The notes under the pieces: model-generated
Told to the model about the DNA's origin: nothing
Database searches by the model: none
Seen by the model: the letters and a program-made list of their open reading frames with translations, nothing else
Assembly (NCBI RefSeq): GCF_032854445.1
Contig: NC_088307.1
Location: 19,606,017-19,670,016 of the forward strand
Origin: Liolophura sinensis
Lineage: Eukaryota; Mollusca; Polyplacophora; Chitonida; Chitonidae
DNA: 64,000 bases
Direction: 5' to 3'
Program-made: the position numbers and the translations under genes
Shown here: in pieces, positions 55,412 through 64,000 of the stretch
Layout: every line of letters begins with the position of its first letter
Numbering within the stretch: position 1 is the stretch's first letter

Positions 55412-55551
55412 GATCACACAGAAAAATATTTCTTAGGCATATTCTGTTTTGAAGCTTTACTAAAAATTGTAGCTTTAGGTTTTGTGTTACATCGGGGTTC
55501 ATATCTACGGAATATCTGGAACATAATGGACTTCGTTGTCATAGTAACAGG
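55412..55551 (+). CDS. Cav2: Cav2 alpha-1 subunit, exon 3 (IS2 to mid IS3)
   Basis: The exon encodes the end of the IS1-IS2 loop ('DHTEKY'), helix IS2 ('[19 protein letters not shown]'), the cytoplasmic linker '[12 protein letters not shown]' and the first half of IS3 ('[10 protein letters not shown]'). The Glu of 'CFE' in IS2 and the Asp of 'IMD' in IS3 are the counter-charges that pair with S4 arginines in this channel family. The length is 140 bp, as I recall for the vertebrate exon. The acceptor is TTTCAG|GAT. The donor GG|GTAAGT at 55552 leaves phase 2, which both exons 4a and 4b accept. Confidence 0.96.
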
Positions 55552-56565
55552 GTAAGTAAAAGAAAAGTTTGTTATTCCTGTGATAAATTTTTGCTTTAAA
55601 GCGAAAGTATATTTATTCCACTTGACTGACCTTGTCTTGCAATTGTCTTTAATACAAAGACCTTGCTTTTAAGCGTATTACGTAAGGATTTCAAGGTTGT
55701 TTTGTCAGTGATCAATTTGTCTTTGTGTTTTAGTTGAAGTGCATGCTAATTTCTGTTTATTTTGAAATTAATACTGATTTATAACACATAAGAAAAGCAA
55801 GCTCAGTTATTTATCTCTGTGTAAAGTACATTTACCTGTCACTCGTATTGAAATTATGTCTTGAAATATTTTCATGTTGAACCACGCTTTTCAAGTTTCA
55901 GGCTCAGCTAATGTTCAAGAATAATTTATTTCTTTGCACTAATCAATCATTTGCCCGTGATAAGCTTTTGAATTCTAGGTATCCATGGTTAAGGCTCGTT
56001 TTCACAAAATTATTCTGCTGAAACAAAGTTTTTATTATACTTACGTGCAAACTATTTATGTAAATTGCACAATTTGTATGTAATGTTAAGCTGAAGTCTT
56101 TTTTGACAAACACACCATGTTGGATATAGACAGGAAACTATCGTCTTCAAGGATTTACTGAAGTTTTGCAGTTTCGCTAAACTGGGTACAGGCTAAGAGG
56201 TTTCACTTTTGTGCTTTTTGTGTAGGTATCGATAAAGGTAGGACAGGAATTAAGGGGAATGGGGCAAGAACTATGAACAGGAAAGATATACCCTTATTAG
56301 GTTAATTCTGTAACCTTTTCAGCCACCTCAGCAACGAAGATTTTGAAACATTCTGAGAGAGCCATGGGGTGTTGAGCAATAATTTGCACAGTTTTATGAA
56401 GTGTGCATCTTTAATGACACAAACAAATCAATTTTAGAGTGATTTTCTAATAATTGTCTACACAAATTTCACTGAAAAAAGTGCTTTTGCGGTTGAAAAG
56501 GTTATAGATTTACAGTAAGTGGAATTTATGTGCACTATATTATAACAAGAGTTACTAAGCTTTTG

Positions 56566-56745
56566 TCATGCTGGCTTCCTCTCCGGCCGTACGTGGGAAT
56601 GTCCACCAGCAACCTGCGGATGGTCGTGGATTTCCCCCGGGCTCTGCTCGTTTTCCTCCAGCCCATATGCTCATCGCCGTCGTATAAGTGAAGTATTCTT
56701 GAGTACGGCGTAAAACACCAGTCAAATAAATAAATAAATAAATGA
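56566..56745 (+). repeat. Family A SINE, 5'-truncated
   Basis: It starts at 'catgctggcttcctctccgg' and contains 'cctgcggatggtcgtggatt', 'cgccgtcgtataagtgaagt' and 'gagtacggcgtaaaacacca'. It lacks the head. Confidence 0.93.
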
Positions 56746-57043
56746 ACTAAGCTTTTGGGCATGGACTGTGGAAGAGTCCACTCTCACCCAGGGTAGGATA
56801 GCCTACAAGCGGCCTAGGCAAGAACTTACGTTCTCCTTGTAGACTTGATAATCAGCCGTTCAGTTTTGTGAACCTAATGGTTCTGTCACTGACGACTTTA
56901 AGGCGAGCCTCACTCTGATCGTTGTCACGGTAATCGTTACCCATCGCCGACAGCTGCGTTGTGATTAGCGCACATTATTCGATAGGTCGAAAGGAGACAC
57001 ATTGCTAATGTCTGCTACCAGGAATATTACACTGTTAAAAACA

Positions 57044-57063
57044 TTTTTTTTTTTTTTTTTTTT
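57044..57063 (+). repeat. Poly-T tract (20 T)
   Basis: A plain homopolymer in intron 3. Confidence 0.95.
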
Positions 57064-57815
57064 GGTTATTTTGGTTTTGAATAATATTATGACATGTTCA
57101 GTATCCTGTGGTGATATGTACTGTATATACTTTCTTCACGTGTGCATAATTAATTATTGAATAAACGAACTTGAAATTAAAACCTGTAACTACATGTACA
57201 ATGCGCAGAAGATTATTCAGCAGTTTTTTGCCCACTCAAAAGGAGCCAATTTCAAAGCAGTTGAATTTTATACTGTAGTAATGGAAATAAAAAGACAATC
57301 CAGAACTGATTGCTTGTCTAAAATCTTTCAAGTACCTTGATGTATAACTGTAATCAGTCATTCATTCATTCCAAGTACCTTTTAGAACAATACATGTGTA
57401 GAGGAACGTTTATGTAAACTTGCAAATTAGACATGGGCATGTGGCAAATTCGGAGACGATGTGTTGGAATTTGTAACGATGAGGTTGACAGATTCCCTAA
57501 TCAATCAGACTCCAAACGCGTGATTTAAGGCTCTCTGATGCGTCCTTCGCATGCCTAAACAGAAATCGTGAGCTGCGAAAGTGCTGCCATCACCAACATA
57601 TGAGGACATTATAATAGTCGTCCACTGTCGTTATCTGACATAGTTACAGAAGTTTTTATGCCAAAATCGTCCTGGGGTGGAAGATCGGCTACAATGGATA
57701 ATCCTACATCATTTTACTACCCTGTTTTTTGCGGCTACGCCTCTCTTCAATCTCTTTTTTTTTTTTTTGGGGCATTAATGATCATGTATTGCACTTCTGC
57801 TCTTCAGAGATATTA

Positions 57816-58013
57816 AGAGCCCCCGTGGCTGAGTGGTTAGCATGTTTGCACAGCACAGTGACCCATATGTGGGCAAGTCTGACAGCAACCTGTGGAAGAT
57901 TGATTTCCACCGGGCCCTGCCAGGTTTCCTCCCACCATAATGCTGGCCGCTGTCGTATAAGTGAAATATTCTTAAGTGCAGCGTAAATTTCCGATCAAAT
58001 AAATAAATAAATA
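57816..58013 (+). repeat. Family A SINE with internal deletion
   Basis: Head 'cccccgtggctgagtggtta'; 3' part 'ccataatgctggccgctgtc' and 'gtataagtgaaatattctta', (AAAT)n tail. Most of the segment between the B box and the middle is missing. Confidence 0.92.
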
Positions 58014-58018
58014 TAAAC

Positions 58019-58356
58019 AACGTCATACTAAACAATTTTTCAGTCATATGATGACAGAGGAGTCCTTAGAGTATGTGTAATGTGCCTCCTTGTTGCAGGA
58101 TGGATTTCCGCCGCTCTTTTATCTAGTGCTGCTTCACTGAGGCAAATTACCAAAGACAAGTAAGCCGCCCCACCCGAGTCATTATACTGATACATCTCAA
58201 CCATTTGTTGCGCGATCCCCTTCATGCTGCACGCCAAGTGATGAAGTTACAGCTTCCTCTTTTAAGGTCTTAGGTGTGATTCGACCCAAGATTGATCGTG
58301 GATGGCCACCCCTGAAGCGGACGCTCTACCGACTGAGCTATTGAGGCCAGTCAGAT
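58019..58356 (-). repeat. Family B SINE, inverted, nearly full length
   Basis: It reads 'atttttcagtcatatgatga', 'tgttgcaggatggatttccg', 'gtgctgcttcactgaggcaa', 'cttcatgctgcacgccaagt' and ends in the tRNA-like head 'ctaccgactgagctattgag'. It was inserted immediately beside the tail of the preceding SINE. Confidence 0.92.
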
Positions 58357-58466
58357 GTAGTTTATGTTAGCCAAGTGATGTATCTTTCCTTACATAAAAT
58401 GTGTGTGTGCATTGTATACTGGGCTTGACTTTTAAGAAATGCATGTATGTTGAGAATTACTTTTTT

Positions 58467-58491
58467 GGGGGGAGGCGAGGGGGAAGAGGGG
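58467..58491 (+). other. G-rich run with G-quadruplex potential
   Basis: G runs of 6, 2, 5 and 4 within 25 bases on the coding strand, about 350 bp before exon 4a. Only three runs have three or more G unless the first is split, so folding is uncertain. Confidence 0.4.
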
Positions 58492-58839
58492 AATTTTTCT
58501 GTCTCATTAAGGCCTCAGGAAAAAAAATCTTTCTTGTTTCCCATCAACATTTATCCCAACCGTTATTTTAACACCCTGATTTTTTGTTTAGTTGTGGAAA
58601 GAAAAGTGTGTTGTTGCAAGTAAAAGCATTTTTTAATCATAAATTTCTTTAAAAAAAAAACTCATTACCCATTACCCAGTTTTTCATGACGGAGGTTTGT
58701 GAGGGAAAACAAGAAATATTTCTATGTGGCCCATTGAATTTTTGAAGTACCCAACCCAGGAGCCCTAAGAGTATTAAAACCATGTCTGTGCTATTGATTA
58801 AAGCTCATTCTATCATTCAATCACTCCATCATTTGACAG

Positions 58840-58931
58840 GCTCATGTCACAGTTTGATACACCATTTAGCGTTTTGGAAGTTCGGACTTTACGTGTTTTC
58901 CGGGCTTTAAGATTGGTGTACGGTGTGAAGA
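58840..58931 (+). CDS. Cav2: Cav2 alpha-1 subunit, alternative exon 4a (end of IS3, IS3-S4 loop, variant IS4 voltage sensor)
   Basis: The exon is 92 bp, which I recall as the length of the vertebrate IS4 exon, with acceptor GACAG|G and donor AAGA|GTAAGT. It enters in phase 2 and leaves in phase 1, exactly like exon 4b. After the split Gly it reads 'LMSQFDTPFSVLE' (loop) and then 'VRTLRVFRALRLVYGVK', followed by a split Ser. Aligned without gaps to exon 4b from the 3' end, it keeps four S4 positives (R2-R5 positions), has Leu at R1 with Glu next to it, Ala in place of the usual Pro of 'LRPL', and Lys for Pro before the final Ser. The open frame and intact splice sites argue against a decayed copy. 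Drosophila cacophony is known to have paired alternative IS4 exons, so I infer the same arrangement here. Without transcript data a rarely used exon remains possible. Confidence 0.85.
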
Positions 58932-59047
58932 GTAAGTTGGTTGCCATGGTTACTGGTGGGTGGCTGGGACTGCTCAGTGTGTCAAATGTAGCAGTGCTTG
59001 TTCCCTTTAAAATGCCATTTATGACATTTTTTTTCATCTAGATAAAT

Positions 59048-59470
59048 CTTGAATCATTTACTAGACACCAATCATTTATCACTTATTAGACATCAATCAG
59101 TTATCATTTACTAGACACTAGTGATCAGTTATCAGTGACTAGACACCAGTGTTCAGTTGTCAGTTACTAGACAGCAATAAGTTATCAGTTACTAGTCACC
59201 AATCATCAATTATTAGACACCAATGATCAGTTATGAGTTAATAGAAACCAGTGATCAGTTATTAGACACCAATGATCAGCTATCAGTTAATAGAAACCAG
59301 TGATCATTTAATAGACACCAGTGATCAGCTATCAGTTAATAGAAACCAGTGATCATTTAATAGACACCAGTGATCAGCTATCAGTTAATAGAAACCAGTG
59401 ATCATTTAATAGACACCAGTGATCAGCTATCAGTTAATAGAAACCAGTGATCATTTAATAGACACCAATG
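59048..59470 (+). repeat. Degenerate tandem array between exons 4a and 4b
   Basis: Built on a roughly 24-bp motif ('tagacaccagtgatcag' type) that becomes a regular 49-bp unit ('gatcagctatcagttaatag') in the right half (59275, 59323, 59372, 59421). The left half is older and irregular. Confidence 0.92.
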
Positions 59471-60120
59471 AAAAGTCATGGCAGCTTTTGCAGATCAGTA
59501 TGGAGAAAAGTTGCCTGAAAGTCTTAAAGCTTTATTACCAGTACTTAATGTGCAATTGTGATACTCTTTTAAGTGCTTTTGGAACTACTTATATCATTAT
59601 GTCAAGTGCTAAAGATGATTTTGAAGAAAAAAAAACTCTTGAGACAGCTTTATTTAAACAGGCTTATTTTTAAGCACGTATCATTTTTTCTAAATTTCCC
59701 AAATTCAAGTCTCACTACATCAGAGCATAAAGCTACATGTGAAGCATTTAAAGTATATATGAAAATATCAATATTAAAAAAAAAAAAAAAATAAGTTTAT
59801 TTTTAATTTCTTTCTTTTTAGTTTTTTATTTTTTGTTTTTTCCCTTCCCATTTGCATATACATGTACCTCTGTATAGGTGTGTCACTATTGCCAGCGTTT
59901 GTTATGCAGGTACCAGGGGAGCTGGACTTCATTTTTCAGATTAATCTGGATTCATATCCAATATTATATATTTCCCCAACCCTTATGCTTTTTGCGTTTC
60001 AGCAGTGAAGACATTTTTCTGTTTTCAGCCTAATTAGTCAGATCATATGTATACCACACCGGCTCTTTACAAATGTCAAATACACACACCTTACTAATGA
60101 TGGCCTGAAAGTCATTCACA

Positions 60121-60270
60121 TGTCATCTCTTAGCCAATCAGATAGCTGCTTTAAAAGCAGTGGTGTAATATGTCATGTCTTGGCCAATCAGACGACTGCT
60201 TTAATAGCGGTGATGTAACATGTCATCTCTTAGCCAATAAGATTGCTGCTTTAAAAGCAGTGGTGTAACA
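60121..60270 (+). repeat. 50-bp direct repeat, three copies, each with a palindrome
   Basis: Copies start at 60121, 60171 and 60221. Each has 'cttagccaatcagatagctg' or a variant; the first and third carry 'ctgctttaaaagcag', which can form a short hairpin. In the second copy both sides of the stem differ ('ctgctttaatagcgg'). Confidence 0.93.
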
Positions 60271-60690
60271 GATGATTCTCCATTTCTGAAAACTAACATC
60301 TTGTTGACATGCATTTACCTACTTTATATATATAATGATTGGTTAGAGGTCATCAGAGCTTGGTAGCCTAGTGGTTTACATGGTGATCTGATTTTAATGA
60401 TCATTCCTGTCCACAAATTTTCAGTATTTTAATAATATTTCTGCTTTGAGACGTTTCACCCAATCCATCACCCGTACCTGCTTTCAGTTCTACCCAATGA
60501 CATCCAGCTTGATTACTTCCATCAGATATTTAATCCCTCACTTATGCGTTCCCCTCTCCCACTGCCCTAACCTCCGAGTCAACAGCCTATTATTTTTCAG
60601 CATAGAGCACATATACATGTAGTTATAATACCAGTATTAGCACAGTGGTGATTGGGCTACTAGTTATCTCCCCTGTTTTTTCCCCCTTAG

Positions 60691-60788
60691 GTTCATAGCA
60701 ATATATGCTTCTAGCGAAACATATGACCTAAGAACTCTACGAGCCATCAAAGTGCTGCGACCACTAAAACTAGTTTCGGGAATACCAA
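60691..60788 (+). CDS. Cav2: Cav2 alpha-1 subunit, alternative exon 4b (canonical IS4 voltage sensor)
   Basis: The exon is 98 bp, with acceptor CCTTAG|G and donor CCAA|GTACGT; it enters in phase 2 and leaves in phase 1. After the split Gly it reads 'FIAIYASSETYD' and then 'LRTLRAIKVLRPLKLVSGIP' with a split Ser. This is the standard Cav2 IS4, with five positive residues every third position (R, R, K, R, K). It has two more codons than exon 4a and the vertebrate exon, both in the extracellular IS3-IS4 loop, whose length influences activation in this channel family. Joining it to exon 3 and exon 5 gives an uninterrupted Cav2 sequence, so this is probably the major form. Confidence 0.95.
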
Positions 60789-62711
60789 GTACGTATCGTT
60801 GTAACATTGTTGACGTTTTGTGTGGTTCTTTTCGTGAGCTAAACATGTGCATTCATTAAAAGCATGCTTTGTTCAAATCTTTAGTCAAATGTGATTACTT
60901 TTTTTTTTCTTTCCATTACTGTCATTTTGCATGCATCAATGGGATTGATTTTTTTAATTGAAAAATTTCATAGTGAACACTTTTTTTTATGCCTTTTAGC
61001 CTTTAATCCAAACTATTACATTAATTTATAACATTTATGTCCCTTGTTGGACTGTATAACTTGATCTGCATGGTATCTGCATAATTTTGGATATCTAATG
61101 ACATGTAACTAGGCTGAAGAACCATGCAAAGGATATTTTCATGCAAATTGTGTGATTCTTCTTGAGCCACTGCCGTTCCACAGTCGTCAAATTTTCTCAT
61201 CATTCAGAGAATTATTCAGGTTTTTTGTAGAGTTTTTGTGTCATAACAGTTTTTTATTCTATAATTGTACCAAATACTAATATGTCTTGAGCTTAAAATC
61301 AAATAAATTACCATTCTGTTCCGATTGTATTGGGTTCAACGTGTATAAAAAAAAATTGATGCTAAGGAAGTTTTGAGACTTCAAAAGTTTTTACTAAAAC
61401 AAAAATTAGATTTTCACCTTTGTTACATTTGCTTTGAATAACCTGGGAACGAAAACATTAAGTATTTAAGATTTTTTTTTTCGATTTTGTGATTTCCTCA
61501 CCTCCCTTTGCTTGGCATTTAGCACATCTCTTAAAATCTTTTGTTAGTTTTTTGCATTCTTTCTTATTTTATCTTCCCTCTGTATTTTGGAGTCTGTATT
61601 TAGCTCTTTTGAACTGGAGGTAATAAAGATCATTTTTGATAACAACCTTTTTATATCTTATATCATCTTTATTAACTTAAACTGAGTATATATATTTTAA
61701 CAATTCTTATGCATAATGTTATCTTATATGAATACAGAAACCCAAGAAGATCTTATTGCTGTAATTCTTCAACTTTTTCGCATATTTGAGTGAGTGAGTG
61801 AGTGAGAACTTGGGGTTTAAAGTCGTACTTAACAATTTTTCAGTCATATGACGACGAAGGAATCCTTAGAGTGCATGTAATGTGCCTCTTTGTTGCAGGA
61901 TGGATTTCCACCACTCTTTTATCTGGTGTTGCATAACTGAGACGCCATACCGAGGCATTCTCATATTTTAGGGCATTATCCTATGTAGGCTAATAAAATT
62001 ATACTTTTTTGTGAAGCCCTGAAATTGGCCAATCCAGCTAATGTAGTTTTGACTTCAAAATCAAATGAAAGAGGTTTATAAATTGCACTGAAAGTTGCTC
62101 TGTTACATGTGAAAAGGTTGAGGAAATAGGTATCTCGGAATATGTACACAGTATGTCAAAATAAAGTGATTGTTACTTTGATTTTAAATATACCTCATTC
62201 GCATACTAAAAGTCAACAAATTATACTTGCCTTATAATTAAACATGATGAGATAGAAAGACAAAGAACAGAAATGATCTAATTTATCTACCTCCACTTGA
62301 AAAGAGCTCCAGCTTGTTAACAATTATGTACCTCTAAGCAAACAAGAGCTCATAATTTATTTTCTTAAGCACACTTCTCACTGTTTTTGATAAAAAATAC
62401 TTTGCATAGCTGAAAGGTGGTTAAATGTGATGATTTTGTTAAAAACTTGTGCTTTGTGCTTTACCTTGGTAATATCACTGTGTCTGGTCAATTCATCACT
62501 CTTTGATGGATTTCTTCATAGTATTATTTTAGTACGGTTAAATGTTTTCTTCTCTATACATGATAAACAGTGACTCTCGGAATAACACCATCTTTTGAAC
62601 ATTGCCAATTTAGATCATATTTATGAAGTTATACTTAAAAATTTGAAGTACCGGTACCTGTCTATTAGCTCAAAATGTATGAAATTAATTTTCCTTTTTC
62701 AATTGTTTTAG
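60789..62711 (+). other. Cav2 intron between exon 4b and exon 5 (1,923 bp)
   Basis: GT-AG intron, AT-rich. It holds a truncated inverted family B SINE (61786-61961). No third IS4-like exon was seen. Confidence 0.9.
61786..61961 (-). repeat. Family B SINE, inverted, without its tRNA-like head
   Basis: 'gagtgagtgagtgagaactt', 'ggggtttaaagtcgtactta', 'atttttcagtcatatgacga', 'tgttgcaggatggatttcca' and 'gagacgccataccgaggca'. The match stops there. Confidence 0.9.
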
Positions 62712-62876
62712 GTCTTCAAGTAGTTTTAAAATCCATCATCCGGGCGATGGCACCTTTGTTACAAGTTTGTCTACTGGTGCTTTTTGCTATTACAATCTTC
62801 GCCATCGTTGGATTAGAATTCTATTCAGGGGCATTTCATAATGCCTGCTACTTCCTCAACTCAAGAGAGAGTGAAG
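62712..62876 (+). CDS. Cav2: Cav2 alpha-1 subunit, exon 5 (IS4-IS5 linker, IS5, start of pore turret)
   Basis: After the acceptor TTTTAG the exon completes the split Ser and reads '[12 protein letters not shown]' (IS4-IS5 linker), '[20 protein letters not shown]' (IS5) and '[15 protein letters not shown]' (extracellular turret, with a Cys at the position conserved in the family). The length is 165 bp, twelve more than the vertebrate exon as I recall it; the extra codons fall in the turret end 'LNSRESE'. The donor is GAAG|GTAAGA at 62877, phase 1. An open frame continues to 63103, but its residues (for example '[14 protein letters not shown]') do not resemble the pore region, so it is intron read-through. 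The following exon, which should carry the rest of the turret and the selectivity-filter Glu of repeat I, is not in the window. Confidence 0.95.
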
Positions 62877-63210
62877 GTAAGAGTGGAAATTCTGTAGTTC
62901 TTAACCCAGAGACAAAAAGGGCACCTCCTCCCCCTGGTAATAACACGCTTTATTTCAACACACAGTTCAAAATAACAGTCACCAGTGGATCCTGCAAAGT
63001 TTTCACAAAGCTGCTGTTGCACTCATGCTTGTTGTGTATGTACTTACAAAATCTTCTTGCCATGACATGGCTGAAATATTGCCGAACTGGCGTTAAGCCA
63101 TAATCATTCATTCACAACTTTCAATTTAGGAAATCTTATAATTCTTTCCACTTAGTGAAAATATTTACTATATACATTATTATTTTCATTATATTCACTA
63201 AATCCATGAT

Positions 63211-63470
63211 ATGGGGTCTCTGTGGCTCAATTGTTTAGCGCGCTAACGCAGCGTAATGACCCAGGAGCCTTTCACCAATGCGTTTGCTGTGAGTTGAAGT
63301 CTAGCTCTTGCTGGCTTCCTCTCCGGCCTTACGTGGGAAATTACCAGCAGATGGTCGTGGGTTTCCCCCGGGCTCCGCCTGGTTTCCTCACAACATTATG
63401 CTTGCTGCCGTCGTATAAGTGAAATATTCATGAGTACGGCGTAAAACACCAATCAAATAAATGTATAAAT
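63211..63470 (+). repeat. Family A SINE, nearly full length
   Basis: Head 'ggtctctgtggctcaattgt', B-box region 'tgtgagttgaagtctagctc', middle 'cctctccggccttacgtggg', 3' part 'cgtcgtataagtgaaatatt' and 'gagtacggcgtaaaacacca', (AAAT)n-type tail. Confidence 0.95.
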
Positions 63471-63589
63471 GAAAGTCATGATATCGATCTGATTTGGTTG
63501 ATCATTAACATCCAGCATCAAACTCTGTCCATTCTTATATTATACATGTCACAGGCTGTCTATATCTGACAAACTTTATTTGACAGAAA

Positions 63590-64000
63590 TTGGCTTTGTC
63601 TGCCATTTTGTATTTTCAGATAACATAAGTTTAGATAATGAAAATTGATTTTGTCAGCCATTTTGTATTTTCATAAAGTGTGGATCTGGTTGTACCGTGA
63701 ATGGCTTTGTCAGCCATTTTGTATTTTCATAAAGCGTGGATCTGGTTGTACCGTGAATAGCTTTGTCAGCCATTTTGTATTTTCATATAACATGGGTTTA
63801 GATAATGAAAATTGATTTTGTCAGCCATTTCGTATTTTCATACAGCGTGGATCTGGTTGACCTTGAATGACCTTGTCAACCATTTTGTATTTTCAGATAA
63901 CATAGATTTAGATAATGAAAATTGACTTTGTCAGCCATTTTGTATTTTCAGATAACATGGGTTTAGATAATGAAAATTGATTTTGTCAACCATTTTGTAT
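63590..64000 (+). repeat. Two-unit tandem array, continuing past the window
   Basis: The shared core 'tttgtcagccattttgtatt' is followed by one of two spacers: 'gataacatgggtttagataa' or 'taaagcgtggatctggttgt'. The order of spacers is mixed, so this is a mosaic array. No splice site or coding sequence is visible in it. Confidence 0.9.

Larger units (their letters stand above)
55552..58839 (+). other. Cav2 intron 3 (3,288 bp to exon 4a)
   Basis: GT-AG intron. It holds two family A SINEs (56566-56745, 57816-58013), one inverted family B SINE (58019-58356), a 20-T tract at 57044-57063 and a G-rich run at 58467-58491. I saw no further exon. Splicing directly to exon 4b would give a 5,139-bp intron instead. 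Confidence 0.9.
58932..60690 (+). other. Intron between alternative exons 4a and 4b (1,759 bp)
   Basis: This stretch lies between the two candidate mutually exclusive exons. It contains a degenerate tandem array starting about 120 bp after exon 4a, a 16-A tract near 59776-59791, three 50-bp repeats with an internal palindrome (60121-60270), and a strong pyrimidine-rich acceptor for 4b (CCCCTGTTTTTTCCCCCTTAG). Short open frames in 59419-59794 overlap the arrays and match nothing. Confidence 0.85.
62877..64000 (+). other. Cav2 intron 5, start only
   Basis: The donor is GTAAGA. The stretch contains a nearly full-length SINE (63211-63470) and a two-unit tandem array that runs off the window end. 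No pore-loop coding sequence was found. Confidence 0.85.

Noticed and set aside
58840-58931. Exon 4a as a decayed duplicate of exon 4b
   Set aside because: The frame is open, both splice sites are intact, the phases match, the length is 92 bp and the S4 charge spacing is kept; decay would have broken some of these.
62877-63103. Extension of exon 5 by 75 residues in the same frame
   Set aside because: A good GTAAGA donor precedes it and the residues do not resemble the Cav2 pore turret. It is read-through into the intron.

Overview
The window is animal nuclear DNA from a repeat-rich, intron-rich invertebrate genome. Many short interspersed elements (SINEs) share a 3' region reading 'cgtcgtataagtgaaatatt' followed by an (AAAT)n tail. 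Repeats of this general kind are familiar from molluscs and other lophotrochozoans. The one gene I recognise also looks protostome-like (it has the '[11 protein letters not shown]' type of IS2-IS3 linker). I infer a mollusc or close relative; the species cannot be told from this sequence.

One gene is firmly recognisable, on the + strand: the 5' part of a voltage-gated calcium channel alpha-1 subunit of the Cav2 (P/Q-, N-, R-type; Drosophila cacophony) class. Exon 1 (23608-23828) carries the start codon and cytoplasmic N-terminus. Exon 2 (54837-54942) carries IS1. Exon 3 (55412-55551) carries IS2 and most of IS3. Two alternative exons follow, 4a (58840-58931) and 4b (60691-60788), each encoding the end of IS3 plus a complete IS4 voltage sensor. 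Exon 5 (62712-62876) carries the IS4-IS5 linker, IS5 and the start of the pore turret. The next exon lies beyond the window. Together these encode about 241-243 residues of a protein that in this family is usually near or above 2,000 residues.

Two aspects stand out. First, exons 4a and 4b have the same splice phases and replace one another in the reading frame, while including both gives a stop two codons after the junction. They therefore look like mutually exclusive voltage-sensor exons; 4a lacks the outermost S4 arginine. Second, the 31-kb intron 1 has no usable GT-AG pair but has a textbook minor-spliceosome pair: ATATCCTTT donor, TTCCTTAAC branch site and AC acceptor. It is a U12-type AT-AC intron.

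Layout: 1-23.6 kb is upstream DNA with no recognisable gene, holding minisatellites (64-, about 121- and 55-bp units), dispersed copies of an unnamed repeat family ('C'), foldback elements and SINEs. 23.8-54.8 kb is intron 1, with a 41-bp minisatellite at 30.3-31.1 kb, microsatellites, SINEs and one possible short exon of a type II membrane protein at 46.2 kb. 54.8-64 kb is the exon cluster, with SINEs of two families in the introns and tandem arrays between the alternative exons and at the window end. No rRNA, functional tRNA, CRISPR or prokaryotic feature was seen.
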